From Hysterium pulicare CBS 123377 (lineage: Eukaryota; Ascomycota; Dothideomycetes; Hysteriales; Hysteriaceae): 64,000 nucleotides of DNA. The position numbers were made by a program, and so were the translations under genes. The notes beneath the pieces are model-generated. The model did no database searches and was not told the DNA's origin. It worked only from the letters and a program-made list of their open reading frames with translations. Position 1 is the first letter of the stretch; each line of letters starts with the position of its first letter. Shown one piece after another: positions 32,729-45,835 of the stretch. The DNA is taken from assembly GCA_000467715.1 (NCBI GenBank), contig AJFK01000068.1, positions 1-64,000 of the forward strand, written 5' to 3'.

Positions 32729-35700
32729 ATGGATCCTTCGCTGAAGGAGTGGGCCATTTTCATTGATCGCTGTCTCGAACGGCGTATTCGAGCTGACCTC
32801 TTCGAGTCGGCCGCCACGCAGCTCTATTCCAGGTCGCCGATACATGGACGAAAGCTCGCGGACCTGCTTCTACGTCCCCGTTCAGCTTCAGCAACCTGCC
32901 TGGATCCGCGCATCATCGTTTATTTTGAGGGGCTTTTAGCATTGAAGAAACTCAATGCCTCGGACGTTCTCAAGGCTGCATTCAAGTTTTCTCGAGATCA
33001 TCCACTTAAGCCGGGAGACGAGGGGATTCCATCAAAAGAGCACCCAGCACAATGGCAGAACCCGTCCGAGTTAGAGGAGATCATCTTCTATCGACTCCAG
33101 AAGGTATTTGCGGCTGTTGATCGACCAATCCGCAATGGTGAAGCGCGTGATACGTTGGCGATCGTGTCACAATGGATGTCTGCAATGGTAACAGCCCACA
33201 CGAGCGACTCAATGATCCAAGCCATGGCTGGTATCCAACAACAACCTCAACAGCAATCCATCAATGTAAGGGAAGGCCTTGGGGTGCTTGTCGTCAGCCT
33301 TATCGAGAATGTTAAGATTATTGAATATTTGAACAAAGAGTCTTTCAAGGGTCAGTCGTTTCTCGTTTACCCAATATATCATTTTACTGTCTTTTGTAAA
33401 GAAGAAGGACATTTCGTATTCTCATTGTTGCTAGTCTGAATTTGTGGACTTTGACTTGATGCTCACGCCGTGATTAGAGATTCGGAAGAATTTTGCTCAA
33501 TCCTTATCGACTTTCATTCCATTCCTAGCCCAAACGTCCCTGCAAATCTCCGACCGGCTGCAGATGTCGCAAAAGGATCATGATTTGCATGATAATTCCA
33601 TGACAGGTCTCAATGGCGAGTCTGGCGAAAACGGCCTTGACGTTGCAGCTCTCCAATTAGAGGCTGTCATTGATCTGGCCCCTATCAACACGCGAGCTGG
33701 TCTCTATATTTTTGTCAATTCTCTGGTATGTGAAGAATCCGCTTATTACAGTATCGAAATATCTTACTTACGTGGAAAGCTTGTGGGACGCCCTCTCACG
33801 GACGACCTCACAATCATCAACTATCTTCACTCTCGATATAAGGTAAGCTAGACACTATTAACAGTCATGTGGACTATGCTAATTGCGGTAGACTGATAGC
33901 CAAAATAGCATGGCTACAGATCTGGTAACTGCTGCTTTCGACGTACTATCGAATGCGATGTACCGAAGCGAATCCAGCCAGACCATGTTCTCTTTAAAGT
34001 CATTCCTAGTTAACAAAATCCCCACACTACTCACACAACTACAACCATCTATTTACCCCTTGACGACCGAGTTTTGTATTACTCAGGCTCTAAGTCATGT
34101 AGATCCGCACGCATTTCCAGCTTTTTCGCAGGGCTTTGACGATATGACTGGTAGCAGCAACGCCCTATCTGACGTTCGACAAGACTTTCTCAATGCTTGC
34201 GCCCTACACAACCTGATCCCGGCAAATATTGTTGAGCGTCTGCTAGGGGAGACGCCAATGCAAGGTCCTCCCGAAGCAAAATACGTGAAAGCAGACCTGC
34301 TGAAACAATGCAAAGACAACTTCGAGAAAGTGAACATGTTTATCGACGAAGTAGAGAATTTAGACGGAAATGGAGGGGCCATCGTCAGTGCGGTGACGGA
34401 GGTACAAATATCCTTGACTCAGTCATGTGACACTTTGCTAATCCAAATGCAGTTCATATCGCATCTTTGTGAAACGCAGATGACCATGTATCTCAAAACG
34501 ATTTGCAACTCGCTTTCCAGAAAGCCAAAGGCGTTAGACGTAATGCTTCAGTTCACCTCGCCGACCAGTATCCTCAGACCGCTATGTCAGTTTCTGGATG
34601 AGTGGAGATATGATGGGGACCAAGGTAACTTGCTTGGGAAGGTTGCAGAAAGTTGTAGCTAAATCTAGACAGGAGAATACCAGCCCATCTACGACGAATT
34701 TGGAGCAATACTTGTCTTAATCATAGCATTCGTTCATCGATATGATCTTACCTATCATGATCTAGGCATCAGCCATGATTCGTTTGTTGCGCAGCTGCTG
34801 GAAAGAGGTCACATCAGTCTGGCGCCGGACGAGTTGACCGAGGAGCAAAGCAAGCATCTCGGTAGTTGGCTTCGCGGCTTATTTGGAGGCACCGATGAAG
34901 GCATTGGTGATGAGCTAATGTCTTCATGTCGACCACAGGAGTTTTATCTGCTAGTGCCAACGTTATGCAGCCAGACTGTTTATGCCTGCTCCGAGGGTGT
35001 GCTTTCATTTGATGCTGTGAAAGGAGGATTGGAATGTGAGTATCATCATACTGTGAGCCAGGACCCGCTGATTGAAAGATTTAGATCTCCTGGAAACCTT
35101 TCTTCTCCCCTCATTGGTAGGCTCGCTGACTTGGATGGCCTCGCACGCCATAAATCAGAACCACCAGGACCTGAACATCCTCATGCAAATATTTCACAAG
35201 CTCATCCGACCAACGTCAATATCGGGCGAAGCGCAAGCTATGCATGCCACTATTCTGTCCATTCTTTCGAGCCGTCTGGAAAAGTGCTTCCATACCGTCC
35301 GCCGCCGCGAACCCTCCCGCAATGACATCGAACCGCTCCTCGAAGCCATTAAGGGTAATCTCAACTATGAGCGCTCAGCTTACGCCTCGATTACGGAACT
35401 CGAGCAGTGGACGAGCACACCCGGGAATACACTTCGTCTGTCCATTCGCAATACCATCCGTGACCTCTCTATTTGGTCTGCTACAGGTAGTCTACAGCTC
35501 ACGCCACCGGGATACACTCACCGCCAATTGTATACCTCTCTAAAGCTCCTAGGCGCGCATAAAACCCTACGCGCAATCATCGACGAAGTAAAAGCACAAA
35601 CAGACGCAGGCAATGGCGCCGTAGCCCTCGACATCGCCACCTCACTCATCTGCGCCCCAAGCACAGAAAACAGTCCTCTCTCCATCGACTGGCTGACAAG

Positions 35701-36235
35701 TCCTATCCCAGCACCCGCGCCACCCCGAACAAGGATGAATCTGCGCGAAATGCTGAAGGTAGAATTCGACAGTGCGTCCGGCCTCGTAATGCAAGACCCC
35801 CTCGCGGCCGAAACAATCGCCCGCCTCCACCGCAGAGTCGAGAGTCAACTAGCCGTCGCCAGCACCACAGGTCTACAAACCGCTCCACTCGGTCTCGACA
35901 CTACAGGTGTTGACATAAGTGGCGGCATGGGGGTAGACGGCCAGATGCCGGATCTCGACATGAATGCCGTGAACGATGCTGCGGCGGCAGCTGCGGCGAT
36001 GGGCGCTGCCACTGGAACTGATGCAGATCAACAGGCTCTACAGAGGGAGTTGGAGCAACTGGGCTCCGGGACAGGCGCTGGACTGGATCTGGGAACGGGA
36101 GTTGGAGGAGCGGGGGATATGTCGGGGTTGGAAAGCTACAGTTTGAGTACGAATCTGGATATCGATATGGATATTAGTGGGATGGGAATGGGGGATGATG
36201 ATGATGCTTGGGGTTTGGATTTCGATAATATGTAG
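32729..36235 (+). CDS. MED5: Mediator of RNA polymerase II transcription subunit 5 (Med5/Nut1)
   Basis: Six exons (32729-33350, 33478-33725, 33780-33842, 33892-34624, 34673-35035, 35085-36235) give 1059 residues, normal for fungal Med5. The N-terminus MDPSLKEWAIFIDRCLERR and blocks such as LEEIIFYRLQKVF, GLGVLVVSLIENVKIIEYLN, NSLLVGRPLTDD (made by joining exons 2 and 3), QPIYDEFGAILVLIIAFVHR and LLETFLLPSLVGSLTWM are the helical repeats typical of this tail-module subunit. Med5 works in the nucleus as part of Mediator, linking activators to polymerase II. The last 130 residues are Gly/Ala/Asp/Met-rich low complexity, probably disordered. The donor of intron 1 (GTCAGT) and the acceptor of intron 2 (GAAAG) are a little weak but are required by the frame. 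Confidence 0.93.
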
Positions 36236-36742
36236 ACGAAGAGGAGGCTGGCGTTCAGGTGTTGGAAAGTTTCTTTCTTCTTGCCATTTCAATTCGGGAG
36301 TGCGACCTAGGTAACCAATTAGTCATCAAACATCCCCCACATAGTGTCGATTGCTTTTCAAATGAAATACTATAATACGATATCTGATGGTGGGAGGACC
36401 TGCGTATGGATGTATTACCTCGGCATCCAATCACTATGCTATTCCCTTTGATTCTCGGACTTGCGGGCGGGGTACAGATCTTACAAACGATACGTTCCAC
36501 ACCAGACGGCGTGGACTCGCAGTGCATACAAGTATCTGGATCAAATATTTTTCGTTTTATGCACATATCCTTCTCCATCTCCATACACGTTCCCTTTCAA
36601 GAAGTAGCAATCCTCGTACTTGTCGAACCTTAAGATCATCCATCCAACCGTCCACCCGCTCGCTATATCAGCATTTGAGTTCGGCAAGAAGTAAAAGAAC
36701 TAATTCTAGAATAAAAACCTAGAGTTCAGATCTACAAAAATC
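36236..36742. other. intergenic, no gene seen
   Basis: 3' flank of Med5 and promoter of the short-chain dehydrogenase. Confidence 0.55.
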
Positions 36743-38145
36743 ATGCCCTACGATCTCAAAGGCAGAAACGTCCTCATAACAGGCGGTTCACGGTAAATTT
36801 AAAAACATCTCATCATCTCCTTATTCCTATGCTCAACCTCACCCACATATATACTCCAAGTGTCCCAAATCATACCAACTTTCTCCCTGGCCTTCCTACT
36901 TACCAATCCATTATTCCCTTCCTCTTCTGTGTATTTCACAGTCACCCTCGAGTAGAGTCAGTTCCTCATCTCTAACATCACACACGCAGCGGTCTCGGCG
37001 AAGTCCTATGCCACAGTTTCGCCCGCGAAGGCTGCAACATCGCAATCAACTACTTCAACCGCGTAGAAGCCGCCAACGAAGTGCGGGATAGCGTGGTGCA
37101 GAAGTATGGCGTCAAGGCGTGCGTTGTGAAAGGGGTGAGTAACTACCACCTACCAGAAAACGTAAGCAACTAAAAGGAGGTTAGGATGCCGGCGTAACGG
37201 CGGATTGTAAGCGCTGTGTTGAGGAGACGATTCAGGAGTTTGGGGGGATTGATGTTGTGATTGCTAATGCGGTGAGTTGATGATGTTCCTTCATTGTGTA
37301 TGGGACGTGGTCTATGTGTACAGGTCGTTTAAGGTTATGACTCTACTCTACGATCTGCATCCCATCATTTCCAACTGCATATTTGTTTAGAGTCTCTGAG
37401 AACATCCGGGCTAATGCACATTCCTCGCTTACCCAGGGCTGGACGAAATTCTCCGAATTCGACGATCTAGACGGCCTAACGGAAGACGAATGGGATAAAG
37501 TATAGCCCTCTCTATTGCTCTATCTTCCTCCGTCGTTCACGATATTAACCCCATGCAGTGCTGGAACACCAATGTGAAAGGCCAACTAGCGCTTTTCAAA
37601 GCTGCGCTGCCAACTTTCAACGCAAATCCAGAAGGCGGCGTTTACCTCATCACCTCCTCGGTAGCAGTAAGATAGATCTATTCTACGTATTTCGGTTGAT
37701 GATGCTGATTTTTGATAGGGCGTGGTCCAAAGTGGATCTTCAATGGCCTACTCTGTGACTAAAGCCGCGCAGTTGCATCTGATGAAGTGTCTTGCGAAAG
37801 GTCAAGGACCAAAGGTCCGAGTGAACGCCGTGCTGCCCGGGTTGCTGCTGACGGAATGGGTGAGTCTATATACCGTTGCACAGTCTGCCCGGGGTTGAAA
37901 TCTGATTGACGGTGACTAGGGCTTGAAATATGGATCCGAGGCAATCGAGGCTGTAAAGAATGAGGCTGTTTTGAAGCATGAGACAGACTTGGACGACTGC
38001 GCCAATGCTTTCGTGATGCTAGCGAAGAATACGTCGATCACGGGGATGAAAATCCAAGTTGGTGAGTTCGATAGTAATTTTCCTGTTCCGTTGGACGTCG
38101 GTTCTAACTTGTGCAGATGCCGGTTTGGCAATTCAGACGCCTTAG
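36743..38145 (+). CDS. short-chain dehydrogenase/reductase
   Basis: Eight exons (36743-36792, 36990-37134, 37185-37271, 37437-37499, 37559-37666, 37719-37859, 37920-38061, 38117-38145) give 254 residues, the classical SDR length. The cofactor motif GGSRGLGE is formed across the 197-nt first intron. It is followed by IDVVIANAG (NAG motif), the catalytic Ser in YLITSSVAG, YSVTKAAQ (YxxxK) and VNAVLPGLLLTEWG. The terminal MKIQVDAGLAIQT is typical of NAD(P)-dependent sugar or polyol-type SDRs. It is probably cytosolic; the substrate is unknown. It is unusually intron-rich for a 254-residue protein. Stop codons of this gene and of the transacylase gene face each other only 80 bp apart. Confidence 0.9.
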
Positions 38146-38225
38146 AATCGTTTCATGGGGTGGCGTTGTTGGTCGTAGGGAACGGACATTAGAAGTTTTG
38201 CGTTGGTCGAAGAAGGATAACAGGG

Positions 38226-39510
38226 TCAATCCTCACCCGCTTGTTCTGTAGCATCCAGTGCCTTGACAACTTCTTCCATCTCTTTCGGCGATGTGATACC
38301 CCAGACCCCACCTCCTTTGACTGCACCCTTCATGCCCACCTCTTTGCCCACAAGATTCCTTCCAACCTTGCCTGGTCCGATACCAACCCATCTCCTCACT
38401 TTCTCCTCCTGATCCAGGTATCTCACCGAACTCCACCACCTTACTGTCTCTACACATTGTCTCGCCAATAAGTCCTTCAGCTGTTCCTTCGACTGGAACG
38501 GTCGCCCGGTGACGTTGGAAACACAAGGCATTCTCCCAGGCCATGTGATTATATCCTTGCCCTCTTCCGTAGGTTGATGCAGTATTTTCTTCAACGTCTC
38601 CTGCGCCGGCTTCATCAACGGACTATGGAACGGACTATCACTCTTCAACCGGACGTGTCTAGGATCATGACCACCAAACTGCCTCAGGTTCGTCAAAAGC
38701 GTATGAATCCTCTCAATGCTCCCGCTCAACACGATCTGATTCTTCGAATTGATATTCGCGATAAGGACTTGCTCCACGGCAGGTATATCGTGTCCGGAAT
38801 CAGTTTTAGAGCCGGCGGATGAGAGTCCGAGAAAGTCATTCACTGCGGAGACAAGGGACCGCATGTGTTCTTCGCTTTCGCAGACCAAGGCCACCATGCC
38901 GAACTCGCCACCTTCTTGCTCGCGCGCTTCGTTGGAACATTGTGCCATGACCTCCGCTCGTCTCCTCACCAGCTTCAAGGCATTGTAGAAGCTCAAATAG
39001 CCTCCCACCACCAGTGCCGCAAATTCCCCTAATGAGTGCCCTAATGTGATGTCTACCCGCTCTTCCGTCTTGAACCCGAATTCCTGCTCCATGACTCGGA
39101 GGATCAGGATCGAGGTGGCCATGATGGCCGGTTGTGCGTTTTCAGTCTTTGTGAGCTCAGCATTCGTGCCAGATTCTATGATGCGAGTGAGAGGGTAATT
39201 GAGGACGGAGTCGATCTCGTCGATGATGGGTTTCGTTGTGGTGGGGAAGGCTTCGAGCCATGGGGTCAGCATTCCGACTCGTTGGACACCTTGGCCTGGA
39301 GGAACGTCAGTAGTTGAGATGAACAGGATATTCTTGACTGCTGTTTGAGACTATCTATGTACCTGGAAAGAAAAGAGCAGTGCGTGGCCTCTTCACTGGG
39401 GTAGCGGAACTGCTCATCCATCTTCCACAGCTCCGGCAACACGTCGAAGGTATCCGAGCTCGAGACATGTTTGACGTGGGCGTAAAGGCGCGCAATCCGG
39501 CATTTGGCAT
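38226..39510 (-). CDS. MCT1: malonyl-CoA:ACP transacylase, mitochondrial (Mct1/FabD)
   Basis: Two exons (39363-39510, 38226-39295) give 405 residues. The junction builds TALFFPGQGVQRVGM, the FabD signature. The active-site serine is in LGHSLGEFAAL, the partner His region is SDSPFHSPLM, and VLSGSIERI and RWWSSVRYL follow. The first ~40 residues (MPNAGLRAFTPTSNMSRARI, then Arg/Ser/Cys-rich) have no acidic residue and look like a mitochondrial presequence, pointing to type II fatty acid synthesis in mitochondria, where Mct1 loads malonyl onto ACP for lipoic acid and respiratory assembly. Start 39510 was chosen as the first ATG after an in-frame stop; Met15 and Met32 are alternative starts. Confidence 0.9.
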
Positions 39511-40163
39511 TTTGAAAATGCTTCAGGGTGGTATGGAGCACATGAGTACCGAAGTTGGGGGGCGGTTTTGCGGGATTATGCAGCTGTTTGGTGGAGATGA
39601 GGGCTGTCTTTGGGGTTGGCTTCCCTCGGCTGCGCTGGAGCGTGGGGTTTTGTCCTCCACCGGCGACGAAAATGCTTTTCCGACATCGAAATGCGCGGGA
39701 GAGGCAGAGGACAGTATAAGCAAGTCACAAAATCGCGCAAAGAGGCAGATGGTATAGTCTTGCATTCTTGCATCGTCATTACCTAGGTTCCATCTAAGCC
39801 CTGTCCTCTATTTGGCCATGTACATCATCGTCGTCATGTCCCTGACAACATTGGTAGCTCTGTGCAATATGAAAACGCCCCGAACGCTCTACAACATCCA
39901 TTTCCAATTGGTACAGTCTAGAACGGAGACGGAGAGTCGTACAGAGAATAGGCATGTACAGCAAAACGTCCAAAGATAGAAGTCCGTCAACTCCTGGATA
40001 TATAGCAAAAAGGTGTGAGGTGGAAGTTTTGGACAATTATACTTGAAGCAGAACGAGAACAGGAGAAAAATGTACAGACAAAGTATAAGGGCAATCGAAA
40101 AAGAATACTAATACTGCATCAGCAAGCTTGCAAGAATCTATAAACTGAATGTAGTCCAGGAGT
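39511..40163. other. intergenic, no gene seen
   Basis: Promoter of the transacylase gene and 3' flank of the SPX gene. Confidence 0.55.
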
Positions 40164-42962
40164 CTAAAGACCAAACACCCATTTCAGCAGGAGGATGTCT
40201 GCGATCACTACCGCTGTAGTTATTACCAGCACGGTGCCCTGGTGAATCCAACTCAGCCTCTCTGTTCGAGTCCGCATACTCGTGAGTGCAACGAAAAGCA
40301 GGAACGCATCGCACACAGAACCGAATAGAATGGCTGAGTCGACAATGCCCCTCTCCTTCCTGCGGCTCGTGCCAGTCATAATACCCAGAATACCAACAAT
40401 GACGACGGAAACCGCAAGGCAGATCGAATAGAGTCGAAGCTTGACCATCTCACGCTCATGCTGACGTTGCGCAAGGGCGGTGAGGAAAGTCTCGCGTTGG
40501 CGGGCTGACTGTCGGCGGATGGATTCCAGCGTGCGATGGTCTTGTTTTGGATGTCTAAGTGTTCGGAACAGGGAGCTAAAGTATCCATCTCGAGAGGCAG
40601 GAGGAGTACTCTCGGTCGATGAGGAAGCAAAGGTACCGTACTCTGCTCTACTCTCTTCGACATCGCTATCGGGGTATTCGCCGTTCTGAGAGTTACCCAG
40701 GAGGGATTGTTCTTCCTCGTCGACCTTGACAAAGTGAAACAGTTGCTTTGTTTTGCGGGCCCATTTCATTACCGTGTCGCGTCCGGGGAAGTTCACGGAT
40801 TCATTCGGGTCGAGGTAAATATAGTACCCTTCATCCTCAGAGCCATCTTCAGGGTGGTCGTACTCATTCCAATAGCCTTGTGACTGTTGTTTTGGCTGCT
40901 CGACTTGCTCTGACGATGTTATATCGGCAATGGACCTTCTCGGCCTCTTTCTGGATGACTTCATCGACGAAGGTTGGATTTGAAAACTCTCTGGTCCGGA
41001 TGTAGCCGATGATTCGGCATTCTGAGTCGTAGTGTTGCTAGTCTGCCCATCTGTCTCGGAGACTGTAGAAGCTGAATTGTACTGTGGTGTAACAGGTCGG
41101 GAAGAGAGCGTAGTAGTCTTTGGCCGTCTTTTAACTGGTGCTGGAAGTTTACGAATATCTTCGGCCAGTTTTGGGAGCCAAAACGGTGCAGACATTGACT
41201 CGGGTTTGCAGCAAGCCCATACGGCATGCGCTTCGATCGAGAATCCTCGTACTCGCTCCAGTAGATGACTTCTGTCCAGGACTTTGATGAGTTCGATCGC
41301 GTTGTCGCCTTCGCTCCGGACCTCAAGGACGGCGTGAGGGAATTGTGATGAATCAGTACGAGCTTTTAGCATCCAGTCATTCTGCACTGTGTCGCCTAGA
41401 AGAGATCCCTTCATAATAATCTCTCTATCCAAGGTAGCCCAGAGACCATCGTCTTCGTAGTTTTTGAGGCCGACGAACCTTGTTCTTCTTGCACAGGTTC
41501 CGGCTATCGGTCGTATTTGTTTACGCTCGCTGAGCCATTGACGAACTGCCTCGACATCTTCAGGTGGACCCTGTTCCGAGACCCCGTTGCCTTCAGCCGA
41601 AGTGATAGATGTATCGGTAGCAAGGCGGGAGATAAAAGGTTGAGTTGTGTCGAGGAAACTTTCGAGTTTTTTCCGCTTTAATTTTGCGATTTTGATGTTT
41701 CCCACGGGTTCTACATTTGTGGTTGATTCAAAGCCGACGATGACAGTGGCCTGCCCAGCTGATATCCATCTGACGTTGCCGGCCGCTCTGGCTCGGAAGG
41801 AACCTGTTGCCTGTTCAATGTCGTCGATGGTGCTCGCATTTTGCATCTTAGCAAAATGCTCCGGTTCATCAAGAATAATAAGGCCGGTGTCGTCTTCATT
41901 ACCATAACTAACAACATCATTCACCTGTGTCGAAGACCGGCGACGCAAAGGTGTTCCCGTTGGTGAACTTCTAGGCGAGGCCTGGTTCTTGTAGAGCCGC
42001 ATGTGTTGGAGTAATAAAACATGTACCTCGAGGATATGATCGGGGTGTATCCAATAGGTGGCTCTACGTCCGCGTGATCCTAAAGGTACTGTTGACAGTG
42101 CAGTATCATAATCGGCTCCAGACCCCTCGCCAATAGTTCTAGTAAGTCGCCAAGATGTCGTCATTGATTGCTTTCCATCCTGGTCAACGGATGTTGACAG
42201 AGCTGTAGTAGATTCTGAAGAAGAAGTCGAAGGTCGGGGCTTAGTTGCGGCTTGGAATGGCGCTCTGACAGCCTGTAAAGCATCTATGTACTGATCCAGT
42301 AGATATCCCAAATCAAGCTGGAAAAAGCTGTCAGGCCTATCAGTGACATCGGATTTGAAGCGCTGCTCGAGGCTAAGATCATTGGTCCACTTCTTATATT
42401 TCTTAAGCAGCTTGTTGAAGCCTATCCGTTGAGCATTTCTGAATCTTGCAAGAGATCGTACTTCCTCGCCAGCTCTAGAGGAATCATTGTGAGTGTTGGC
42501 CCATGACCAGGGGACTTAGCAGACTTACTTGCTGATATCAGATTCATAGTTGGCATACTTCTGGAGAATCTTTGCGCGTTGTGGAGCGGCCGTTGCAGTG
42601 AAAGGTGGGCGCGCTGATAGTGTTGCGAGCTGTTTAGTCATGTGGGCGAGGCGTCTCTCGAGTTCACCACTTTTGCATTTCACGAAAAGGTTGATGCGAT
42701 CATGTTGTTCACGTAGGACTTGGAAAAAAGACTGTCCGAAAGCTTTTTCAGTGGTCTCGCCTTGACCGGGGATTGATACGGCTTTGCCGGTGCCTGGTGT
42801 TGTGTTTTCCTTGATAAGACGTTTAAGTAGATCATAGTCGATGTTGTCTGTGGGAGAATTGTAAGTTGAGCCGCATTTGGGTTGATACAGAAGATGGGCG
42901 CGGGACTTACAATGGCCCCATTCTGGTATTGAACGCTGCCTGAGCGTGTCGCCGTACTTCAT
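40164..42962 (-). CDS. SPX-VTC-DUF202 protein, Vtc5-like
   Basis: Three exons (42911-42962, 42529-42847, 40164-42474) give 893 residues. The N-terminus MKYGDTLRQRSIPEWGHYN (the Tyr codon is spliced) and DYDLLKRLIKENT, with later FNKLLKKYKKW, form an SPX domain that senses inositol pyrophosphates through its lysine cluster. The centre has a VTC-like triphosphate-tunnel region (DGLWATLDREIIM, FPHAVLEVRSEG, LIKVLDRSHLLERVRGFS), followed by a long Ser/Thr-rich linker with a KSSRKRPRRS basic patch. The last ~110 residues hold three membrane helices of the DUF202 type. This order is that of Vtc5, a vacuolar-membrane subunit that stimulates polyphosphate synthesis by the VTC complex. A catalytic Vtc4 role is less likely because the central domain is divergent. 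Confidence 0.88.
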
Positions 42963-45594
42963 AATACAGCGAAGGCAAGGCTACAAACAGGGGTTGGGTT
43001 TACAAGACGATGCAGTTGTTTGCACTTGGTTGTAGTGGCTGTAGAGTCGAGAGTGAGTGGCAATGGTTGTGGGCAGTGAAGCCATGATATAACAATCGAA
43101 TGCGCGGTGACAGGTGGAGACGAACAGTTTCTCCCGGGCCCTAGCCAAGCACCAAAGCGGTATACCAAGCTTTTGGCAATGCCGGTGCTGGGCAAGATAA
43201 GAAGACAAAGAAGCGCAAACGGCTCCAAAGCGATGCAGGTGGGAGGAGAGAGGAAGTCTACCTGGCATGATGCAGATGCAATGGCAAGTAGGCAGTTGCA
43301 GTAGATTCCATCGAGGTTAGGCCGTGGTTGCCGCCAGAGAGAAGCAGAGGTGCCGTTCCCAGTCAGCCAGGGACGCAGACAAATTTTAGACGCTAGCCAC
43401 CCCCAATCTTGATTCCTGGGGAGCTAACGGCCATCGTCACCGACCTTGGAATGGTTCCCGTTCACCAACCATCTATCAATCCATCACTTCACCAATCTCC
43501 TCGCATCTCTGTCGTCAATTGGTCTGCTTCCAGCCCAATTGAAGCGTTGCGGATCCAAGCTGTATTTCGTATTGCGTGCTGCCATGCATAGCGAAGAAGT
43601 CGTTTCCAGCTTGCCCCGCTCGGAGCATGGGACAAGCTCGGAATCAGCGGCATATGCTTCTTGACAGTCAGGTGTGGAATGTGCAATTGATGCCGCTTGC
43701 ATAGAACAGTCTTCAGTATGGCAAAATCCTGTCAAGTCGACGTTGGCTGGGCCTCCTGCATTAGTTCCCTCTGCATTCTCACCAGAGTTATTAAAAAATT
43801 CTTTCTTTTACGTATTTGCCTCCCTCTTGCGCCGTTTTCCCTCACGCGACATGTACCAATTCTCTGCATGCAGCGTCCAGGATCAAAATCGCACATACAT
43901 ACCGATAAGCATGACTGGGATCATGGGCGAGGAATGCTATTCCATCTTCAGACAATCTGCCATGGATCGGTGGGCCATAAGAACAAAAGTCTTTTCGTCC
44001 TTTTCTGCATGTTGGTATCCTCCCAGACGCGATTGTGAGTCCAACGTCGTCGACTTAGGCCCCTGCATTTGAACAGACCTTTTATGATTGGCCATAGCAG
44101 CGCCTCAACGTCGTAGAGCGCGATGCCGGAGGTTCTGCTCCATGCAAGTGGGCTCATGCGGTCCAGAAACGATCTTCTCGCGGGCACTTCTCAGTCTGCA
44201 TCCACAGGACACACCAGCATATCGAATGGTCAGGCGATAGCTCCGGTAAGGCGACCAGCAACGATAATCCGGCGAACTGCATATGAACCCGCCCACACGT
44301 CCTTCGATGGAGAGATTGATGGATTTGATGGAGAGGTTGATGGACATGTCGACGCACGAGACTGTGGTGATTGATTTTGGGTGTCCCGTACGCGCGCAGT
44401 CCTGTGGTCCCAAATGTTCGGATAGGCCTTCCCTCGCATCCGCTTCCCCGCTGCATGCCTTCTGATGCTTCCCACTCAACTTCAATCCCAGTTACCGAAC
44501 AATGAAGCTCGCCATCATCCCATTGCACACCGGCCATTGGGGTCTTCGCTCGCCGTTCAAGTCTGCTTAATCCTAGTGTCTACGAACGGCAAGTGCGGTG
44601 CGGCCTGACGCATAGGGAAAGTGCTGACAGAGGACCGCCGGGCCGACACCTCGGGATCAAGAACCCTGGCTCATCTACGGACTGCGAGTATGAGGCTGTG
44701 TTGAGCGGCCATTGCCTGTCTGGAAACCTTTGCCAATGGACGAAGTTGCTCGTTGACCGTGTCAGAAAACAGTGCCGATTCGGGAACTTCTTCAATAACG
44801 TTTCATCCGAGTCAGAAATGCTCGTGAAGGGCCCAAAAGGACTCTCATCACGAGCTTGAATTTCTACAAATCTCTTGCCTCGTCCAGCAGTGCACACTTC
44901 CCTTCATCGCCTCCGCTGACTTGCAGAACCTGACACATGATCGTCCCCGACCGTCAATCACCAGTTTGCCATAGTCCGCGGAATACTCGGGTCCACTGCA
45001 TTTAACAAATTCATCTCCCAAGGCTATTTTCGCTGACATGGAGCTAGACTCTTGCTCTAGTCATTCGAGAGGGCTCTCCAATGCATCTCCCACGCATTTC
45101 CTAGGAATTGCTGTCCGCCTATTCACTGTCGGGAATAACCACCCTTGTCCTTAATTCTGTCTCTTACCTTTTCGAGATTCGAGAGCATTCGGCCCGCATG
45201 CATCACGGCGGGTTAAAAGACTTGCAGCCACCCCACCTTTCAGTCACGGAGATTTCTCAGTCTTCGATCGTCCCACCAACTACTCTGATAACGGCAATCC
45301 CATGGTTGGCCGGAAACCAACATCAGTTCGTTGGACGATCAACACCCCAGATTATGATTATGATTGTTCTGTACTTCCATACCCCGCAAACTCGACCATG
45401 TCCTCCCGACGGCAAAGTAACATGGTAAACCGAAAGTCCCATGTTTCCACCATGCCGATATCGCCGGGTGCAAGAAACGATAGGAGATGCTTGTCGTCGC
45501 TGATAAGAATTATTCTGGCGGCCAGTCAGAAATGGCGAAGGCCATCTACGCATCCCGAATATGCTGTCGTGTCGGATACTAGCCATGGATAGCG
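42963..45594. other. gene-poor stretch, promoter of the SPX gene at its left end
   Basis: About 2.6 kb without a supportable gene. Frames up to 132 codons on both strands overlap one another and carry no motif or splice logic. A short GATGGA-rich repeat (ATTGATGGATTTGATGGAGA) sits near 44310-44345. No transposon ends seen. Confidence 0.5.
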
Positions 45595-45660
45595 AGGAAG
45601 AAATCGTGGAACACCTTTGCTAATCGAGCCTGCCAAAAAGCGTTCCACGACTTCTTCCTC
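45595..45660. repeat. inverted repeat, 18-bp arms, 29-nt spacer
   Basis: The left arm 45595-45612 (AGGAAGAAATCGTGGAAC) and right arm 45642-45659 (GTTCCACGACTTCTTCCT) pair with a single mismatch (17 of 18), with one more G-C pair outside. In RNA this would be a stable hairpin. It is not followed by a T-run, so it is not a simple terminator. It could be a hairpin for small RNA, a protein-binding palindrome or the end of a small element. Confidence 0.85.
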
Positions 45661-45835
45661 CATGCTTGATAGGCACTTTGAGCGGACCATCTCTTCTTAT
45701 CAATCAACCAAGGATGCATTCCAACCTTCTAACCACTAACACGTGATACACAACAGGTGAGGAAAGAACTTCAATGTGAGGAGACAAAGGTTTGAGTATT
45801 TGATATGTTCTATATATACAGAGAACTTAATCCGA

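Noticed and set aside
43674-44540. Overlapping frames of 80-130 codons on both strands
   Set aside because: None has motif, splice sites or codon pattern distinguishing it from the opposite strand.
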